From assembly GCA_002427735.1 (NCBI GenBank), contig DIYP01000011.1, positions 1 through 64,000 on the forward strand: a stretch of 64,000 bases of DNA. The letters run 5' to 3'. Origin of the DNA: Flavobacteriales bacterium UBA6051. Lineage in GTDB: Bacteria; Bacteroidota; Bacteroidia; Flavobacteriales_D; Crocinitomicaceae. Each line of letters opens with the position of its first letter. Position 1 is the first letter of the stretch. Of the stretch, positions 8,646 to 17,066 are shown piece after piece. The position numbers and the translations under genes are program-made. The notes beneath the pieces were generated by a model. It was given only the letters and a program-made list of their open reading frames with translations. It had not been told where the DNA came from and ran no database searches.

Positions 8646-9542
8646 TTATCCATTGTTAAAAGAGAGCAGGGTCATCCATGCTTCTTCCAATTTATTCTCT
8701 TGTAATAGCCCTTTGGCTTTTTTATGTAATTCTATTTCAAGTGAAGTAGCGTCGTCTTCTAAAGATACGAATAAATCACTCAATTCCAGTAACTTGAATT
8801 CGTTAACATCTGTTTCATTTGGTAATTCTTCAATACCTGCAAGCTGACCTAAATCATTCCCTGAGAGGTGCTTACTATTTCGAACGTCTTCCGGGAGATT
8901 ATCAAAACCAATTCCTACTGAAGTAATTGGTTTGGTGATTTCGAACATTGCATTTTCATCTGCGCGACAGTACCAATTACCTCCCATGCGTGATACCAGG
9001 TCGATCTTCTGTTGGTCAATCATTTGATTTTCATCAAGTACATCTTCATGAATATGAATTTTTTGCACTTCACAGATGACAAGATTCCCAGCACCACCTT
9101 CAGTTCCAAGTTCTTTAACTTCAATGACTTTACATTCAAATTGTACAGGCGATTCAGCAACACGCTTTGGGCGAATGGTATCAGAATCCAGGGCGGTAAA
9201 TCCAGCCTTTTCGAACTCACTTATATCAGGCGAAAAAGGAGAACTCGCCAAACTCATCTGCTGCACAATTGAGTGACTTACCACATTGATCACAACTTCA
9301 GGAACGACCTTGACATTGTTATAGGTGTCTTTTGTTGTATTCGTTCTACCACTGCGGGCAGGAGAGAAGATCATTATTGGAGGGTTCGCACTGAATACAT
9401 TAAAGAAACTAAAAGGAGCCAAATTATCTTTGCCGTCAACATCTACAGTAGAAGCAAAAGCGATCGGTCTTGGACCAACAGCCCCCAACAAGTAGTGATG
9501 TAACTTCGGTACTGGAATTTCTTTTGGATCAATGCTAAACAT
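8646..9542 (-). CDS. Flavin reductase-like FMN-binding split-barrel protein
   Basis: A 298-residue protein whose first about 200 residues form the FMN-binding split barrel of the flavin reductase family (GAVGPRPIAFASTVD near 21-35, LAPFSFFNVFSANPP near 41-55, SPVQFECKV near 135-143). The last about 90 residues are an acidic, helical extension common in Bacteroidota homologs. It probably binds FMN and uses NAD(P)H to reduce flavin or a small substrate; the partner is unknown. A TACCTTTG -7 element lies 23 bases upstream of the ATG. The DUF3127 gene follows closely. Confidence 0.88.
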   Translation of the reverse strand: MFSIDPKEIPVPKLHHYLLGAVGPRPIAFASTVDVDGKDNLAPFSFFNVFSANPPIMIFSPARSGRTNTTKDTYNNVKVVPEVVINVVSHSIVQQMSLASSPFSPDISEFEKAGFTALDSDTIRPKRVAESPVQFECKVIEVKELGTEGGAGNLVICEVQKIHIHEDVLDENQMIDQQKIDLVSRMGGNWYCRADENAMFEITKPITSVGIGFDNLPEDVRNSKHLSGNDLGQLAGIEELPNETDVNEFKLLELSDLFVSLEDDATSLEIELHKKAKGLLQENKLEEAWMTLLSFNNG

Positions 9543-9564
9543 ATCGTTTTGTATATGAAGAGCA

Positions 9565-9572
9565 CAAAGGTA
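9565..9572 (-). promoter_or_regulatory. Bacteroidota -7 element upstream of the flavin reductase gene
   Basis: The minus strand reads TACCTTTG, an exact TAnnTTTG match, 22 nt before the ATG at 9542. A weak TTCG lies about 19 nt upstream in place of the -33 TTG. Confidence 0.5.
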
Positions 9573-9695
9573 CGAGGAAATCTGTGCTATCGAATAAATG
9601 CGTATTAGGATTTATCCACAATTTTTGCAGAAAAGTGTTGACGTAAAAGAGCATGAAAAAAATTGTTTTGTTCTTTTTAGTTTAAAAGATTTCAA

Positions 9696-9703
9696 TATCT
9701 TTG
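9696..9703 (+). promoter_or_regulatory. Bacteroidota -7 element upstream of tRNA-Leu
   Basis: TATCTTTG is an exact TAnnTTTG match 60 bases before the tRNA. The nearest TTTG (9667-9670) is 25 nt upstream, longer than the usual 17-23. The predicted leader contains a perfect 7-bp hairpin (AGGATTA / TAATCCT, 9729-9746). Confidence 0.5.
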
Positions 9704-9763
9704 CACTCCATTTTAAAGTAAATGGCACAGGATTAAGCGTAATCCTTTGAAGGTTGAATTATT

Positions 9764-9845
9764 GCGGATATGGTGAAATTGGTAGACACGCTAGACTTAG
9801 GATCTAGTGCCGCGAGGCGTGGGGGTTCGACTCCCTCTATCCGCA
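9764..9845 (+). tRNA. tRNA-Leu (anticodon UAG)
   Basis: A full cloverleaf of 82 nt. The acceptor GCGGATA pairs with TATCCGC, the anticodon stem CTAGA/TCTAG encloses loop CTTAGGA (anticodon TAG), there is a long class II variable arm, and the T-arm GGGGG-TTCGACT-CCCTC has one wobble. The discriminator is A and CCA is not encoded. It reads CUA codons. Confidence 0.97.
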
Positions 9846-9855
9846 CAATATTGGA

Positions 9856-9904
9856 TGGTGTCCCGTCCCGATAAAGTGAACATCGGGTTTGGATACCATT
9901 TTTT
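9856..9904 (+). terminator. Strong terminator-like hairpin between tRNA-Leu and trigger factor
   Basis: An outer stem TGGTGTCC/GGATACCA (9856-9863 and 9891-9898, one wobble) and an inner perfect stem CCCGAT/ATCGGG (9867-9872 and 9882-9887) are followed by a six-T run. It begins 11 bases after the tRNA and ends 27 bases before the tig start codon, so it either ends the tRNA transcript or acts as a leader structure for tig. Confidence 0.75.
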
Positions 9905-9931
9905 GTTTAGACAAGTTAATACACAGAAAAG

Positions 9932-11281
9932 ATGAATGTAACGCGCGAAGACGTTGATGCTTTAAACGCTGTTTTGAAAGTGGAAGTAGCACCTGCCGAT
10001 TATGAAGGGAAGGTGAATGATACGTTGAACACGTACCGTAAAACAGCTAAAATTCCTGGGTTTCGTCCAGGACATGTTCCTTTAGGTTTGATAAAGAAGC
10101 AGTATGGTAAAGCTGTATTATCAGAGGAGTTGAACAAAGTGGTTAATGAGTCACTACAAAAGTACATTGTAGATAACGAGCTTGATATTTTAGGAAATCC
10201 AATTCCAAAAGAAGGTGATTTCAAAGGTGATTTTGATAAGCCAGGTGATTTCGAATTTGAATATGAAATTGGTTTGGCTCCTGAAGTAAAAGTTTCACTT
10301 TCTGGAAAGAACAAGTACGATTATCATAAAGTTAAAATCGACAAGAAGCTCGTAGATAAGCAAATTGATGATCTGCGCCGTCGTTATGGTAAGTTGGTTT
10401 CTTCCGATGAGGTTGGTGCGTCTGACATGGTCATGGCACAATTCGTTGAGCTGAACGATGATGAAAGCATCAAAGAAGGAGGAATTCTTCATTCTTCTAC
10501 TATTTCTATGGAGTTCGTAGAGAATAAGAAAGCAAATAAGGCACTTCTTGGAAAGAAAGTTGGCGATAAGTTGGTGGTGAACCCAGAGGATGTTTCCAGA
10601 GGCGGAAAGGACACAGCTGCTATGCTTGGGGTTTCTGAGGATGAACTAGAAGGATTGTCAGATAAGTTCCAGATTTCTATCACAGAAATTAAAGGAATGG
10701 AAATGGCTGAGTTGAATGAAGAGTTGTACGACAAATTATTCGGCGAAGGAGCGGTGAAGGATGAAAAAGAGTTGCGTGCACGAATCAAGTCTGACTTGGA
10801 AGGAATGTTTGGAAATGATTCTGATAAATTACTAACGCGTGCCGTTTATGAAGATTTATTGGATAAGACGAAAGTGGAATTGCCGGATAGTTTCTTGAAA
10901 CGTTGGATTAAATTGTCAAACGAAAAGGAGATTACGGAAGAGCAAATCGAAGCTGAATATGATGGTTATGCCAAAGGATTGAAGTGGCAATTGATCCAAG
11001 GACAGATCTTCAAAGCGAACGAAATTAAATTGGAGAATGAAGAAGTAATTGCTTTTACGAAAGGATTGCTTGTGAACAATTATGCTCAGTACGGTATGCC
11101 AGCTCCAGGTGATGATGAGTTGACACAATCAGCAATGCAGGTATTGCAGAACAAAGACGAAGCAAACCGTATTTATGATATGTTGGCTGAGCAAAAGTTG
11201 ACAACTTACTTCAAAGAAACAGTGAAGTTGAACGAAAAAGAAATCGCTTATGACGATTTCGTTGAGTTAGCTTCTAAATAA
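9932..11281 (+). CDS. tig: Trigger factor (ribosome-associated chaperone)
   Basis: A 449-residue chaperone that meets nascent chains at the ribosome exit tunnel. The N-terminal ribosome-binding domain carries the signature IPGFRPGHVP near residues 40-50. A divergent middle region (about 150-245) takes the place of the FKBP-type peptidyl-prolyl isomerase, and a long helical C-terminal substrate-binding domain follows. The middle domain is poorly conserved here, as in other Bacteroidota, so isomerase activity should not be assumed. The first ATG gives a normal N-terminus. A strong hairpin precedes the gene by 27 bp and a terminator follows it. Confidence 0.93.
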   Translation: MNVTREDVDALNAVLKVEVAPADYEGKVNDTLNTYRKTAKIPGFRPGHVPLGLIKKQYGKAVLSEELNKVVNESLQKYIVDNELDILGNPIPKEGDFKGDFDKPGDFEFEYEIGLAPEVKVSLSGKNKYDYHKVKIDKKLVDKQIDDLRRRYGKLVSSDEVGASDMVMAQFVELNDDESIKEGGILHSSTISMEFVENKKANKALLGKKVGDKLVVNPEDVSRGGKDTAAMLGVSEDELEGLSDKFQISITEIKGMEMAELNEELYDKLFGEGAVKDEKELRARIKSDLEGMFGNDSDKLLTRAVYEDLLDKTKVELPDSFLKRWIKLSNEKEITEEQIEAEYDGYAKGLKWQLIQGQIFKANEIKLENEEVIAFTKGLLVNNYAQYGMPAPGDDELTQSAMQVLQNKDEANRIYDMLAEQKLTTYFKETVKLNEKEIAYDDFVELASK

Positions 11282-11324
11282 TACGCTAATTAACTTACCT
11301 GCGCGAGTAGGTTTTAAGTTATTG

Positions 11325-11355
11325 ACCCTCTGTTCTTCTGGACGGAGGGTTTTTT
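11325..11355 (+). terminator. Rho-independent terminator of tig
   Basis: Stem ACCCTC (11325-11330) / GAGGGT (11345-11350) is followed by a T-run, 44 bases after the tig stop. A weaker AACTTA...TAAGTT repeat precedes it. Confidence 0.7.
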
Positions 11356-11421
11356 GTTTTCTGAGAAAATGAAAGACATAAGTATTTGTAAAGATTTGCT
11401 TTGATAAGCGTCAAATAGATT

Positions 11422-12192
11422 ATGAAAACAAAGCTTACTTCTCAGGTATTTCTTTTTGTAGCCATTGCGTTCGCTTTTTCCGCGTGTAAAAAGGATACTG
11501 TTGAACTGGACATGAATAACTTAAATGACTACGTTGAGTTCAACAATAAATTGGTTTTAGATGATCTGATTTCTTGCGCTGGAGGAAACAACACAGAATT
11601 TATGGGAGATACTCAAAATCCTATTTCCGTGTTCTTTTATCCAGATGCTGGGGCAACAGATTTTCGCTATTTCGAAACAACTGATGTATCGGTAGATAAA
11701 AGCAATTATGCCAACTATACGCAAGTTGATTTAGGATTGACCCCTCTTTTCAATGGTACAATGATGAAATTCGATCATCCTGCAATAACAACTGAGCGCT
11801 GGGGAGTTGTCACCTATAGAACGGAAGGTAAGTTGCATATCTGTAACCCAGTGCGACTGAAGCCTTCATCAGCGCCGACATCTGATATTTCTTCGATTAC
11901 GACAGTGACAGAAAATGGTACAACGCCCGCGTTTGACTGGACACCGGAAAATGAACCAAGCAACGTCATTTATTTTAGCATTGTGGCTGATAATGCGAAT
12001 AATCTGATCTCGGGAGTATACACGTATGATAAGTTTTGGACATTTTATGATTTATCCAACGTCGTTCTAAACGTGTCGCCACCGAATCCATCACTAACAT
12101 CCGGGGATTCGTATAACTACACTTTGATGGGCGTATCCGAAGATAATTGGGTGCACACCATGGCAATGCAGTCATTTGTGGCGACGCCGTAA
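11422..12192 (+). CDS. Lipoprotein of unknown function
   Basis: A 256-residue protein with a lipoprotein signal: a basic start, a hydrophobic core, then the lipobox AFSAC-KK with the lipidated Cys near residue 21. The mature part is beta-rich with no domain I can name. Two Cys near residues 52 (ISCAGG) and 140 (HICNP) might pair. It is probably attached to the inner or outer membrane. It stands alone between tig and the converging CotH gene, 16 bp from the end of the latter. Confidence 0.8.
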   Translation: MKTKLTSQVFLFVAIAFAFSACKKDTVELDMNNLNDYVEFNNKLVLDDLISCAGGNNTEFMGDTQNPISVFFYPDAGATDFRYFETTDVSVDKSNYANYTQVDLGLTPLFNGTMMKFDHPAITTERWGVVTYRTEGKLHICNPVRLKPSSAPTSDISSITTVTENGTTPAFDWTPENEPSNVIYFSIVADNANNLISGVYTYDKFWTFYDLSNVVLNVSPPNPSLTSGDSYNYTLMGVSEDNWVHTMAMQSFVATP

Positions 12193-12208
12193 AGAACTTG
12201 GCCAGTTG

Positions 12209-13825
12209 CTATTGAATTACTAGCTTCTTTGTGACCAGTCGATCATTGGTCTGAACGCTTAAAAAGTAAATTCCTGGCTCCAAGTTGATTATTGATAACT
12301 CTTCAAGTGTTGAAGTGTTTGTGCGATACTCAACAGTTTTTCCATCATTTGAGACAAGTTTTAAATCCGATCCAGCGGGAATTTTAGCATATACCTTTTC
12401 ACTCGCAGGGTTGGGAAAGACCTCCACTGTGAACGCTTTTGTTTCTGTTATACCAACAATGTCTTGAGTGCAGTCCCCCGGCATATTTGTGTCCAACCAT
12501 GCAATACGATTGTTGATCCAATCTTTCATGTATTGAATTTCGGCAGGGTAGGATTGTGGTATCGGTTGTGGTTCGTACCAGATTTGCTCACCAATGAAGT
12601 CATCCCACTTTGTGAAATTTCTCGCAATTGGATCCGTCAATAATGCAACGTGATTATCTATCCAGTTATTGATAGAGTCCAAGTGAAGAGGACCGTTTCT
12701 AAGTGTTTCCCAACGACAACGCAAGTGGTTTGTGAAGAGATCATCAGACATCAGCGCTTGCCACCACATTGGCATAGACTCTAAATCTTCACAAGCTGGT
12801 TGATTTTGAAGGTAAGTCCATCCGGTGTAATCACTACAACTGCAAACTTCAGAGAGTCCATACGTCTGGTCAAAATCCCAGATAGGTCCGGCTTTAAGCT
12901 TTCCTCCTTTGCTATCCTTGTCCTTGTGAATATAAGAGCTCAGTTTATAACCATCAGAGTTTTTACTGAATTCATTGATGATTAAAAAGTCCGTAAAACT
13001 CGTCATGTCGATGTACTCATTATAGCGTCTTCCCTGATTATTGGTATAGTTTGTCGCGAACAAACCTTCTTCAAAATCATCGATATAACTTTTGATATAA
13101 CTGCTTTGCTGAGGTACTATATTCGTTGCCTTTGGATAATGGTATTGGAACATCATCAGGTTTGAACCCGACATAGCGTTATGATTGGAGAGGATTCCCT
13201 GTGGCATTTCATCCAGCCAATCAATGCGCAATATATAACCTCCGGTAACGTCGTCGCCAGTGATCTCCGTGGGCTCAAGTTTCGCGATGTCCACGCGGTC
13301 ATCATCACGCTTGATTTTTTCGCAGAGTATATAAACACCGCGATAATCATTGTCAATGACCAATTCAACATAACGCCAATCCGACGCGTAATGACCGGCC
13401 CTTCTAGCCAAGTTGAAAGTGAAGGGAATCCTCAATTGACTTTTGTCGATCACCATACTGTGAAGAATCCAGTCCTCTTCGCCTCCCATACCAAGAAGGG
13501 AGGCTGAAGTGTCCTGACCAAGTGCTCCCCACAATTCAACGGAATACGATTTTTTTTCAAAGTCCTGCGTGGAGTTTCCACGTGTTTCGATTCCACAAGT
13601 ACCATTGTAGTTATTGAACGGATCCGTTAGGTAATTTAACATTCCTGGCCCGTTATCTATAATTCCAATAGAGGCGTTGATTTTTGGGTCGTCCGGGATC
13701 GTTAGATCGTTGAACGTGGGGTTCCCTGTGTTAATTACAACTATGGGTAAGTTACTGTTTGTAAATGTTTGTGCATTTGACCAGAATGTGGTGGATGCAA
13801 ATAGTAAGAATAGAATATGTTTCAT
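12209..13825 (-). CDS. Secreted CotH-family protein kinase with T9SS sorting domain
   Basis: A 538-residue protein from the chosen start MKHILFLLF, a good signal peptide; an ATG nine codons upstream at 13852 would put charged residues first. The centre is a CotH kinase domain: RGNST followed by KKSYSVEL, EDWILHSM, DKSQLRIPF, YRGVYILCEKIKRDDDRV, FLIINEFSKNSDGYKLS and the metal-binding GPIWDFDQTYG. The C-terminal about 80 residues (EVFPNPASEKVY, GIYFLSVQT, KKLVIQ) are a type A T9SS sorting domain. CotH proteins are atypical kinases; bacillus CotH phosphorylates spore-coat proteins, but the targets of exported Bacteroidota homologs are unknown. Confidence 0.9.
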   Translation of the reverse strand: MKHILFLLFASTTFWSNAQTFTNSNLPIVVINTGNPTFNDLTIPDDPKINASIGIIDNGPGMLNYLTDPFNNYNGTCGIETRGNSTQDFEKKSYSVELWGALGQDTSASLLGMGGEEDWILHSMVIDKSQLRIPFTFNLARRAGHYASDWRYVELVIDNDYRGVYILCEKIKRDDDRVDIAKLEPTEITGDDVTGGYILRIDWLDEMPQGILSNHNAMSGSNLMMFQYHYPKATNIVPQQSSYIKSYIDDFEEGLFATNYTNNQGRRYNEYIDMTSFTDFLIINEFSKNSDGYKLSSYIHKDKDSKGGKLKAGPIWDFDQTYGLSEVCSCSDYTGWTYLQNQPACEDLESMPMWWQALMSDDLFTNHLRCRWETLRNGPLHLDSINNWIDNHVALLTDPIARNFTKWDDFIGEQIWYEPQPIPQSYPAEIQYMKDWINNRIAWLDTNMPGDCTQDIVGITETKAFTVEVFPNPASEKVYAKIPAGSDLKLVSNDGKTVEYRTNTSTLEELSIINLEPGIYFLSVQTNDRLVTKKLVIQ

Positions 13826-14055
13826 AATTGCAGCTTTTGTGCGTTTTATCATAAAACAGACTCGTTAAAGAATACCCTACCCCCAATTTAAATTTTTTTC
13901 ACATTTCTCTTGAATGCCTTATTCCCACTGATATGGAAACGCAACCGTAAGGAAGATTTTTTCACCACTAGTCAAGTTTTGACTCACTGTTGTAACTATC
14001 TCGACGCCTAAAAGTCTTACAGGTGTAGAAAGCAAACGAAGAAAATTCAGAAAAC

Positions 14056-14376
14056 ATGAAAAGAGTAATTGTATTATTAGTAGCGTGTATTTTAACAGCA
14101 AGTGCAAGTTGGGCAAAAGGGACACCAGATTTAGCGCAGGAAATTGAAAGCAAGATTTTTGTTGATTTGAGCAACATAGAGTTAAATCAATATTCGCCTG
14201 ATTATGTAATGGTCAGTTTTAGAGTTATGAATGATGAAATAAAGATTCAGGAAATCAACGGTACAAGTCAAGAACTGAAAGATATCATCATCAAGGAATT
14301 GTACGAAATCCGTGTGGATTCTCCATATTCAGAGGATAAAACGTACACATATCGCTTCACTTTCGAGAAAATTTAA
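14056..14376 (+). CDS. Small exported protein of unknown function
   Basis: A 106-residue protein with a clear Sec signal peptide (cleavage after ASASWA, about residue 20). The mature part of about 86 residues has an alternating pattern (YVMVSFRVMNDEIKIQEING, then a helix, then TYTYRFTFEKI) suggesting a small alpha/beta fold like small periplasmic Bacteroidota proteins. No enzymatic motif and no cysteine in the mature part. It is a single-gene unit closed by a strong terminator. Confidence 0.8.
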   Translation: MKRVIVLLVACILTASASWAKGTPDLAQEIESKIFVDLSNIELNQYSPDYVMVSFRVMNDEIKIQEINGTSQELKDIIIKELYEIRVDSPYSEDKTYTYRFTFEKI

Positions 14377-14399
14377 GCAAGTTATCAAAGTGAAAGGAA

Positions 14400-14421
14400 G
14401 GGCGCATCAGCGCCCTTTTTT
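14400..14421 (+). terminator. Rho-independent terminator
   Basis: A perfect 6-bp GC-rich stem GGGCGC-ATCA-GCGCCC is followed by a T-run. It ends the small exported gene and touches the last codon of the opposite-strand membrane protein gene, for which it could also act, with a poorer T-run. Confidence 0.85.
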
Positions 14422-15076
14422 AGTATGTACTCTGGAATAGTCCGAGAAAAATATGAATTCCCGAACCAATATATAGCCCTATTCCAAGACACGTATAAGA
14501 TGAGATCTTTTTCCAATTATGGAATAAAAGGAAAGCTAAAACTGGAATTGAAATGAGCGCTGTGTTCCAATGTAAAAAATAGGCAAAGGATGTCGCAAAG
14601 CCGATGAAAAAGATGTTGTAATAATTTCGAACATTGAAGAGCAGTAATGAGGATAGACATGCAATGGACATTCCGGCAAATGCGCCTAAAGGGATCATAT
14701 ATCCGTAGTTGTCTGTGATCATAAGTGGTACGCACAACATAAGCATGGCATGTAGCGCATTCTGCTTTTTAAAAAGGAATAATGCAATAAGTGCATAGGG
14801 TAGAAGTATCATGACCGGAATTAGAAGTGGCGCAGCAAGTTGGATGTGTAATCCACTCATCAAATCTGATAGAACAGGATTTTCTAACAATAAATAAGCG
14901 TGTTCCTGGTGCTCAAAAAGTGTCACCATCCGATCCTCATTCGCAGAATGCACACCGACTTGAATGAGGATCATCAGGCGATAACTGATCATTGCGATCA
15001 GCCCAATGACGTAAGCTACATACGCATTGTTTATAATTGACTTTAAGGGGTAGTTTATGGATTGATTATGATACAT
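14420..15076 (-). CDS. Polytopic membrane protein of unknown function
   Basis: A 218-residue protein with about six hydrophobic helices (near 18-38, 78-100, 105-122, 125-145, 152-172, 190-212). I recognise no family motif, and the loops carry no cluster of conserved-looking catalytic residues. Its stop codon overlaps the terminator of the neighbouring plus-strand gene by two bases. Confidence 0.75.
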   Translation of the reverse strand: MYHNQSINYPLKSIINNAYVAYVIGLIAMISYRLMILIQVGVHSANEDRMVTLFEHQEHAYLLLENPVLSDLMSGLHIQLAAPLLIPVMILLPYALIALFLFKKQNALHAMLMLCVPLMITDNYGYMIPLGAFAGMSIACLSSLLLFNVRNYYNIFFIGFATSFAYFLHWNTALISIPVLAFLLFHNWKKISSYTCLGIGLYIGSGIHIFLGLFQSTY

Positions 15077-15161
15077 AAAGGTGTATGATTCCTTATTCTG
15101 TTCTTTAAAAGACAGATTTTTAGCTATTTAATACTTGAGATTTTGGGAGAAAATAAATGAA

Positions 15162-15263
15162 CTAAGGCGAGATAGTTTTCAGCATTTTCTGCTCGTCAAC
15201 GATGTTTAGTTTAGAGGCAATAGGAACAGCCTCTAACGATCTGTGTGGTTTTAGTAAGTGCAT
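15162..15263 (-). CDS. Possible 33-residue ORF, remnant or leader
   Basis: This short frame (starts MHLLKPHRS, ends MLKTISP) lies in the 267-bp gap below the hydrolase gene. The same frame stays open for 25 more codons upstream, so 58 codons are open in an AT-rich gap, which is slightly unusual. It may be the eroded end of a gene or chance. Apart from this the gap holds nothing I recognise. Confidence 0.2.
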   Translation of the reverse strand: MHLLKPHRSLEAVPIASKLNIVDEQKMLKTISP

Positions 15264-15343
15264 AGTTTTAATTGGTGATTCTAAAAATGAAACGCTTGTA
15301 AAAACAAATGCGTTGGGTTGATCTGCAATTGTTCCTCAATTTA

Positions 15344-16240
15344 TTATTGGGAAATCATCGATTCCATCCTTGCAACAATGCTGTCTGGATAGTACAGAGG
15401 GCCACGAATATGACGCTGGTCAATAGTATAAAGTGATTTGGGAGTTGTAGCTGCCTCAAATAATTCAATGCCATGCTCATATGGAATCGTTTCATCTTCT
15501 GTACTGTGTATAATCAATACTGGTTTTTGAAACGTCGGAATGCTTTTTTTAGCGCTGTACATTTCCCGCGTAAAAATGTATCCCAGAATGGGGACATGTT
15601 CATTTGCGATGGAACTATGGGAAGAGAAGGCACCTTCAATTATTACCCCGTCAATTATATCCTGATTTCGACTGGCAACAACTGCGGCCAGGTGTCCCCC
15701 GAGAGACTGTCCGTAGATTAATAACTTTTCGTATTCAATTTCAGAATGATTGATCAGGTAATCGAGTCCGTCATTTGCATCTGTCAACACATGTTTACGC
15801 GTGGCCTTACCTTCACTGAAGCCAAAACCGCTGTAATCAATCATAAAAACTTGATAACCGCGTTCCACAAAAGGAGTGGCCAATCCAAATTGATAGGCAA
15901 TGTTCCCCGCATTTCCATGAAGAAAATACAATGTGGTACCGTTGTACGCAACGCGAGGAGTCATGAACCATGCGTTTATTTTGTCATTATTTCTATTCTC
16001 AAAAAAGATACTTTGGATGTTATATGGAAGATCGACCAGTTGTTGTTTGGAGTCAACGATGACTGGACTTTTATCTTCCGCAAATGTCAGTTTCAGTGTA
16101 TCGTTATAATCTTCAACATATCGTTTGTAAGAACTATCATCATTAAGTTTTCCTGGGACAAGGAATAGTTTATTAAGCGCACACGACGAAATGAACGAAA
16201 ACACTGTTATGAAGATCAGAAATAATCGAGGTAGGCGCAT
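15344..16240 (-). CDS. Alpha/beta-hydrolase lipoprotein (BEM46/ABHD13-like)
   Basis: A 298-residue protein with a lipoprotein signal (lipobox FISSC, Cys20). The alpha/beta-hydrolase core shows the oxyanion turn HGNAGN (108-113), nucleophile elbow GQSLGG (Ser179), probable acid Asp249 and His277. This is a serine esterase or hydrolase on the periplasmic or outer membrane face; the substrate is unknown. It starts one base after the end of the GDPD lipoprotein gene and is the last of three envelope genes in a row, which hints at a shared role in lipid turnover (inference). Confidence 0.87.
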   Translation of the reverse strand: MRLPRLFLIFITVFSFISSCALNKLFLVPGKLNDDSSYKRYVEDYNDTLKLTFAEDKSPVIVDSKQQLVDLPYNIQSIFFENRNNDKINAWFMTPRVAYNGTTLYFLHGNAGNIAYQFGLATPFVERGYQVFMIDYSGFGFSEGKATRKHVLTDANDGLDYLINHSEIEYEKLLIYGQSLGGHLAAVVASRNQDIIDGVIIEGAFSSHSSIANEHVPILGYIFTREMYSAKKSIPTFQKPVLIIHSTEDETIPYEHGIELFEAATTPKSLYTIDQRHIRGPLYYPDSIVARMESMISQ

Positions 16241-16241
16241 T

Positions 16242-17066
16242 CTATTTTAGTAGATCAACTAAATAACTCACATTATCGGTTTGAATCATATCCGGATTTT
16301 TACGAATCGCATCGACGTTTTCATCTTTTGATCGTACGCCCCAAATGGTGACAAAAACGTTGTGCTTGTGCGCTCTTGCAACATCATCAGTAGAGATGAA
16401 TTCATTAGAAATCGATATGCCATCGTAATCATTGTTTAAGACAGTTGTCAATCCATCTTCAAAATTTTGAGGATAGTAGTACAGACGATAGTTTGGGCGT
16501 TTGGTGTGGATGATATCCAAAAATTCTGGACTCTGACTTTCGATATACACACTGTTTTCAAGATTGTACTTTTCAAAGAAAGAGATAATAGCATCTGAAT
16601 AAGCGTCATAGTAGGACGCAAGATCATTGTTCCCAGGATACAACTTAACATCAAAGGTGAAGATATGGTCAGTGTAGTCTTCCAGAGCGGTAAAAATGCG
16701 TTTCAACGTAACGACGCGATATTCTGTAAAAGGGATATTGATGTATCTCGCTTCGGTAATTTCCGCCAGAGTCATTTCACTGACGATACCTGAAAGCGTA
16801 GTTCCCGGAGAAAGTTCTGAATCGTGAAAAGCAATAAGTACACTGTCCTTTGTCATTTGTACATCAATTTCGGTACCGTCGGCATCTAGGTTAATGCAAT
16901 GCGCAATGGATTCCAAACTGTTGATTGGATAAACGTCTGAAACGCCCATCCCTCCATGTCCCATGGCGTAAATGACATCGTTGTTGATGTTGTCAATTGT
17001 AAAATTGGGCTTTTTACAAGAGGTAAAAAGGAAAAGTAATATTGCTATGTAGTAAACCTTTCTCAA
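16242..17066 (-). CDS. Glycerophosphodiester phosphodiesterase lipoprotein
   Basis: A 274-residue GDPD-family TIM barrel with a short lipoprotein signal (LFTSC, Cys17). Catalytic features: His36 in GHGGMG (the usual HRG is HGG here), the metal-binding pair E65 and D67 in DGTEIDVQMT, and the second His80 in FHDSEL. The family cleaves glycerophosphodiesters such as glycerophosphoethanolamine to glycerol-3-phosphate and an alcohol. The start codon is TTG and overlaps the stop of the upstream gene (TTGA), so the genes are translationally coupled. The Arg-to-Gly change after the first His is worth noting but occurs at a position that is not strictly invariant. Confidence 0.88.
   Translation of the reverse strand: MRKVYYIAILLFLFTSCKKPNFTIDNINNDVIYAMGHGGMGVSDVYPINSLESIAHCINLDADGTEIDVQMTKDSVLIAFHDSELSPGTTLSGIVSEMTLAEITEARYINIPFTEYRVVTLKRIFTALEDYTDHIFTFDVKLYPGNNDLASYYDAYSDAIISFFEKYNLENSVYIESQSPEFLDIIHTKRPNYRLYYYPQNFEDGLTTVLNNDYDGISISNEFISTDDVARAHKHNVFVTIWGVRSKDENVDAIRKNPDMIQTDNVSYLVDLLK

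Noticed and set aside
9612..9620. Replication origin near the DnaA box
   Set aside because: Only one box, with no box cluster, no AT-rich unwinding region of note and no dnaA or dnaN gene nearby. The TTATCAACA-like sites near 33950 and 37015 are single and imperfect.
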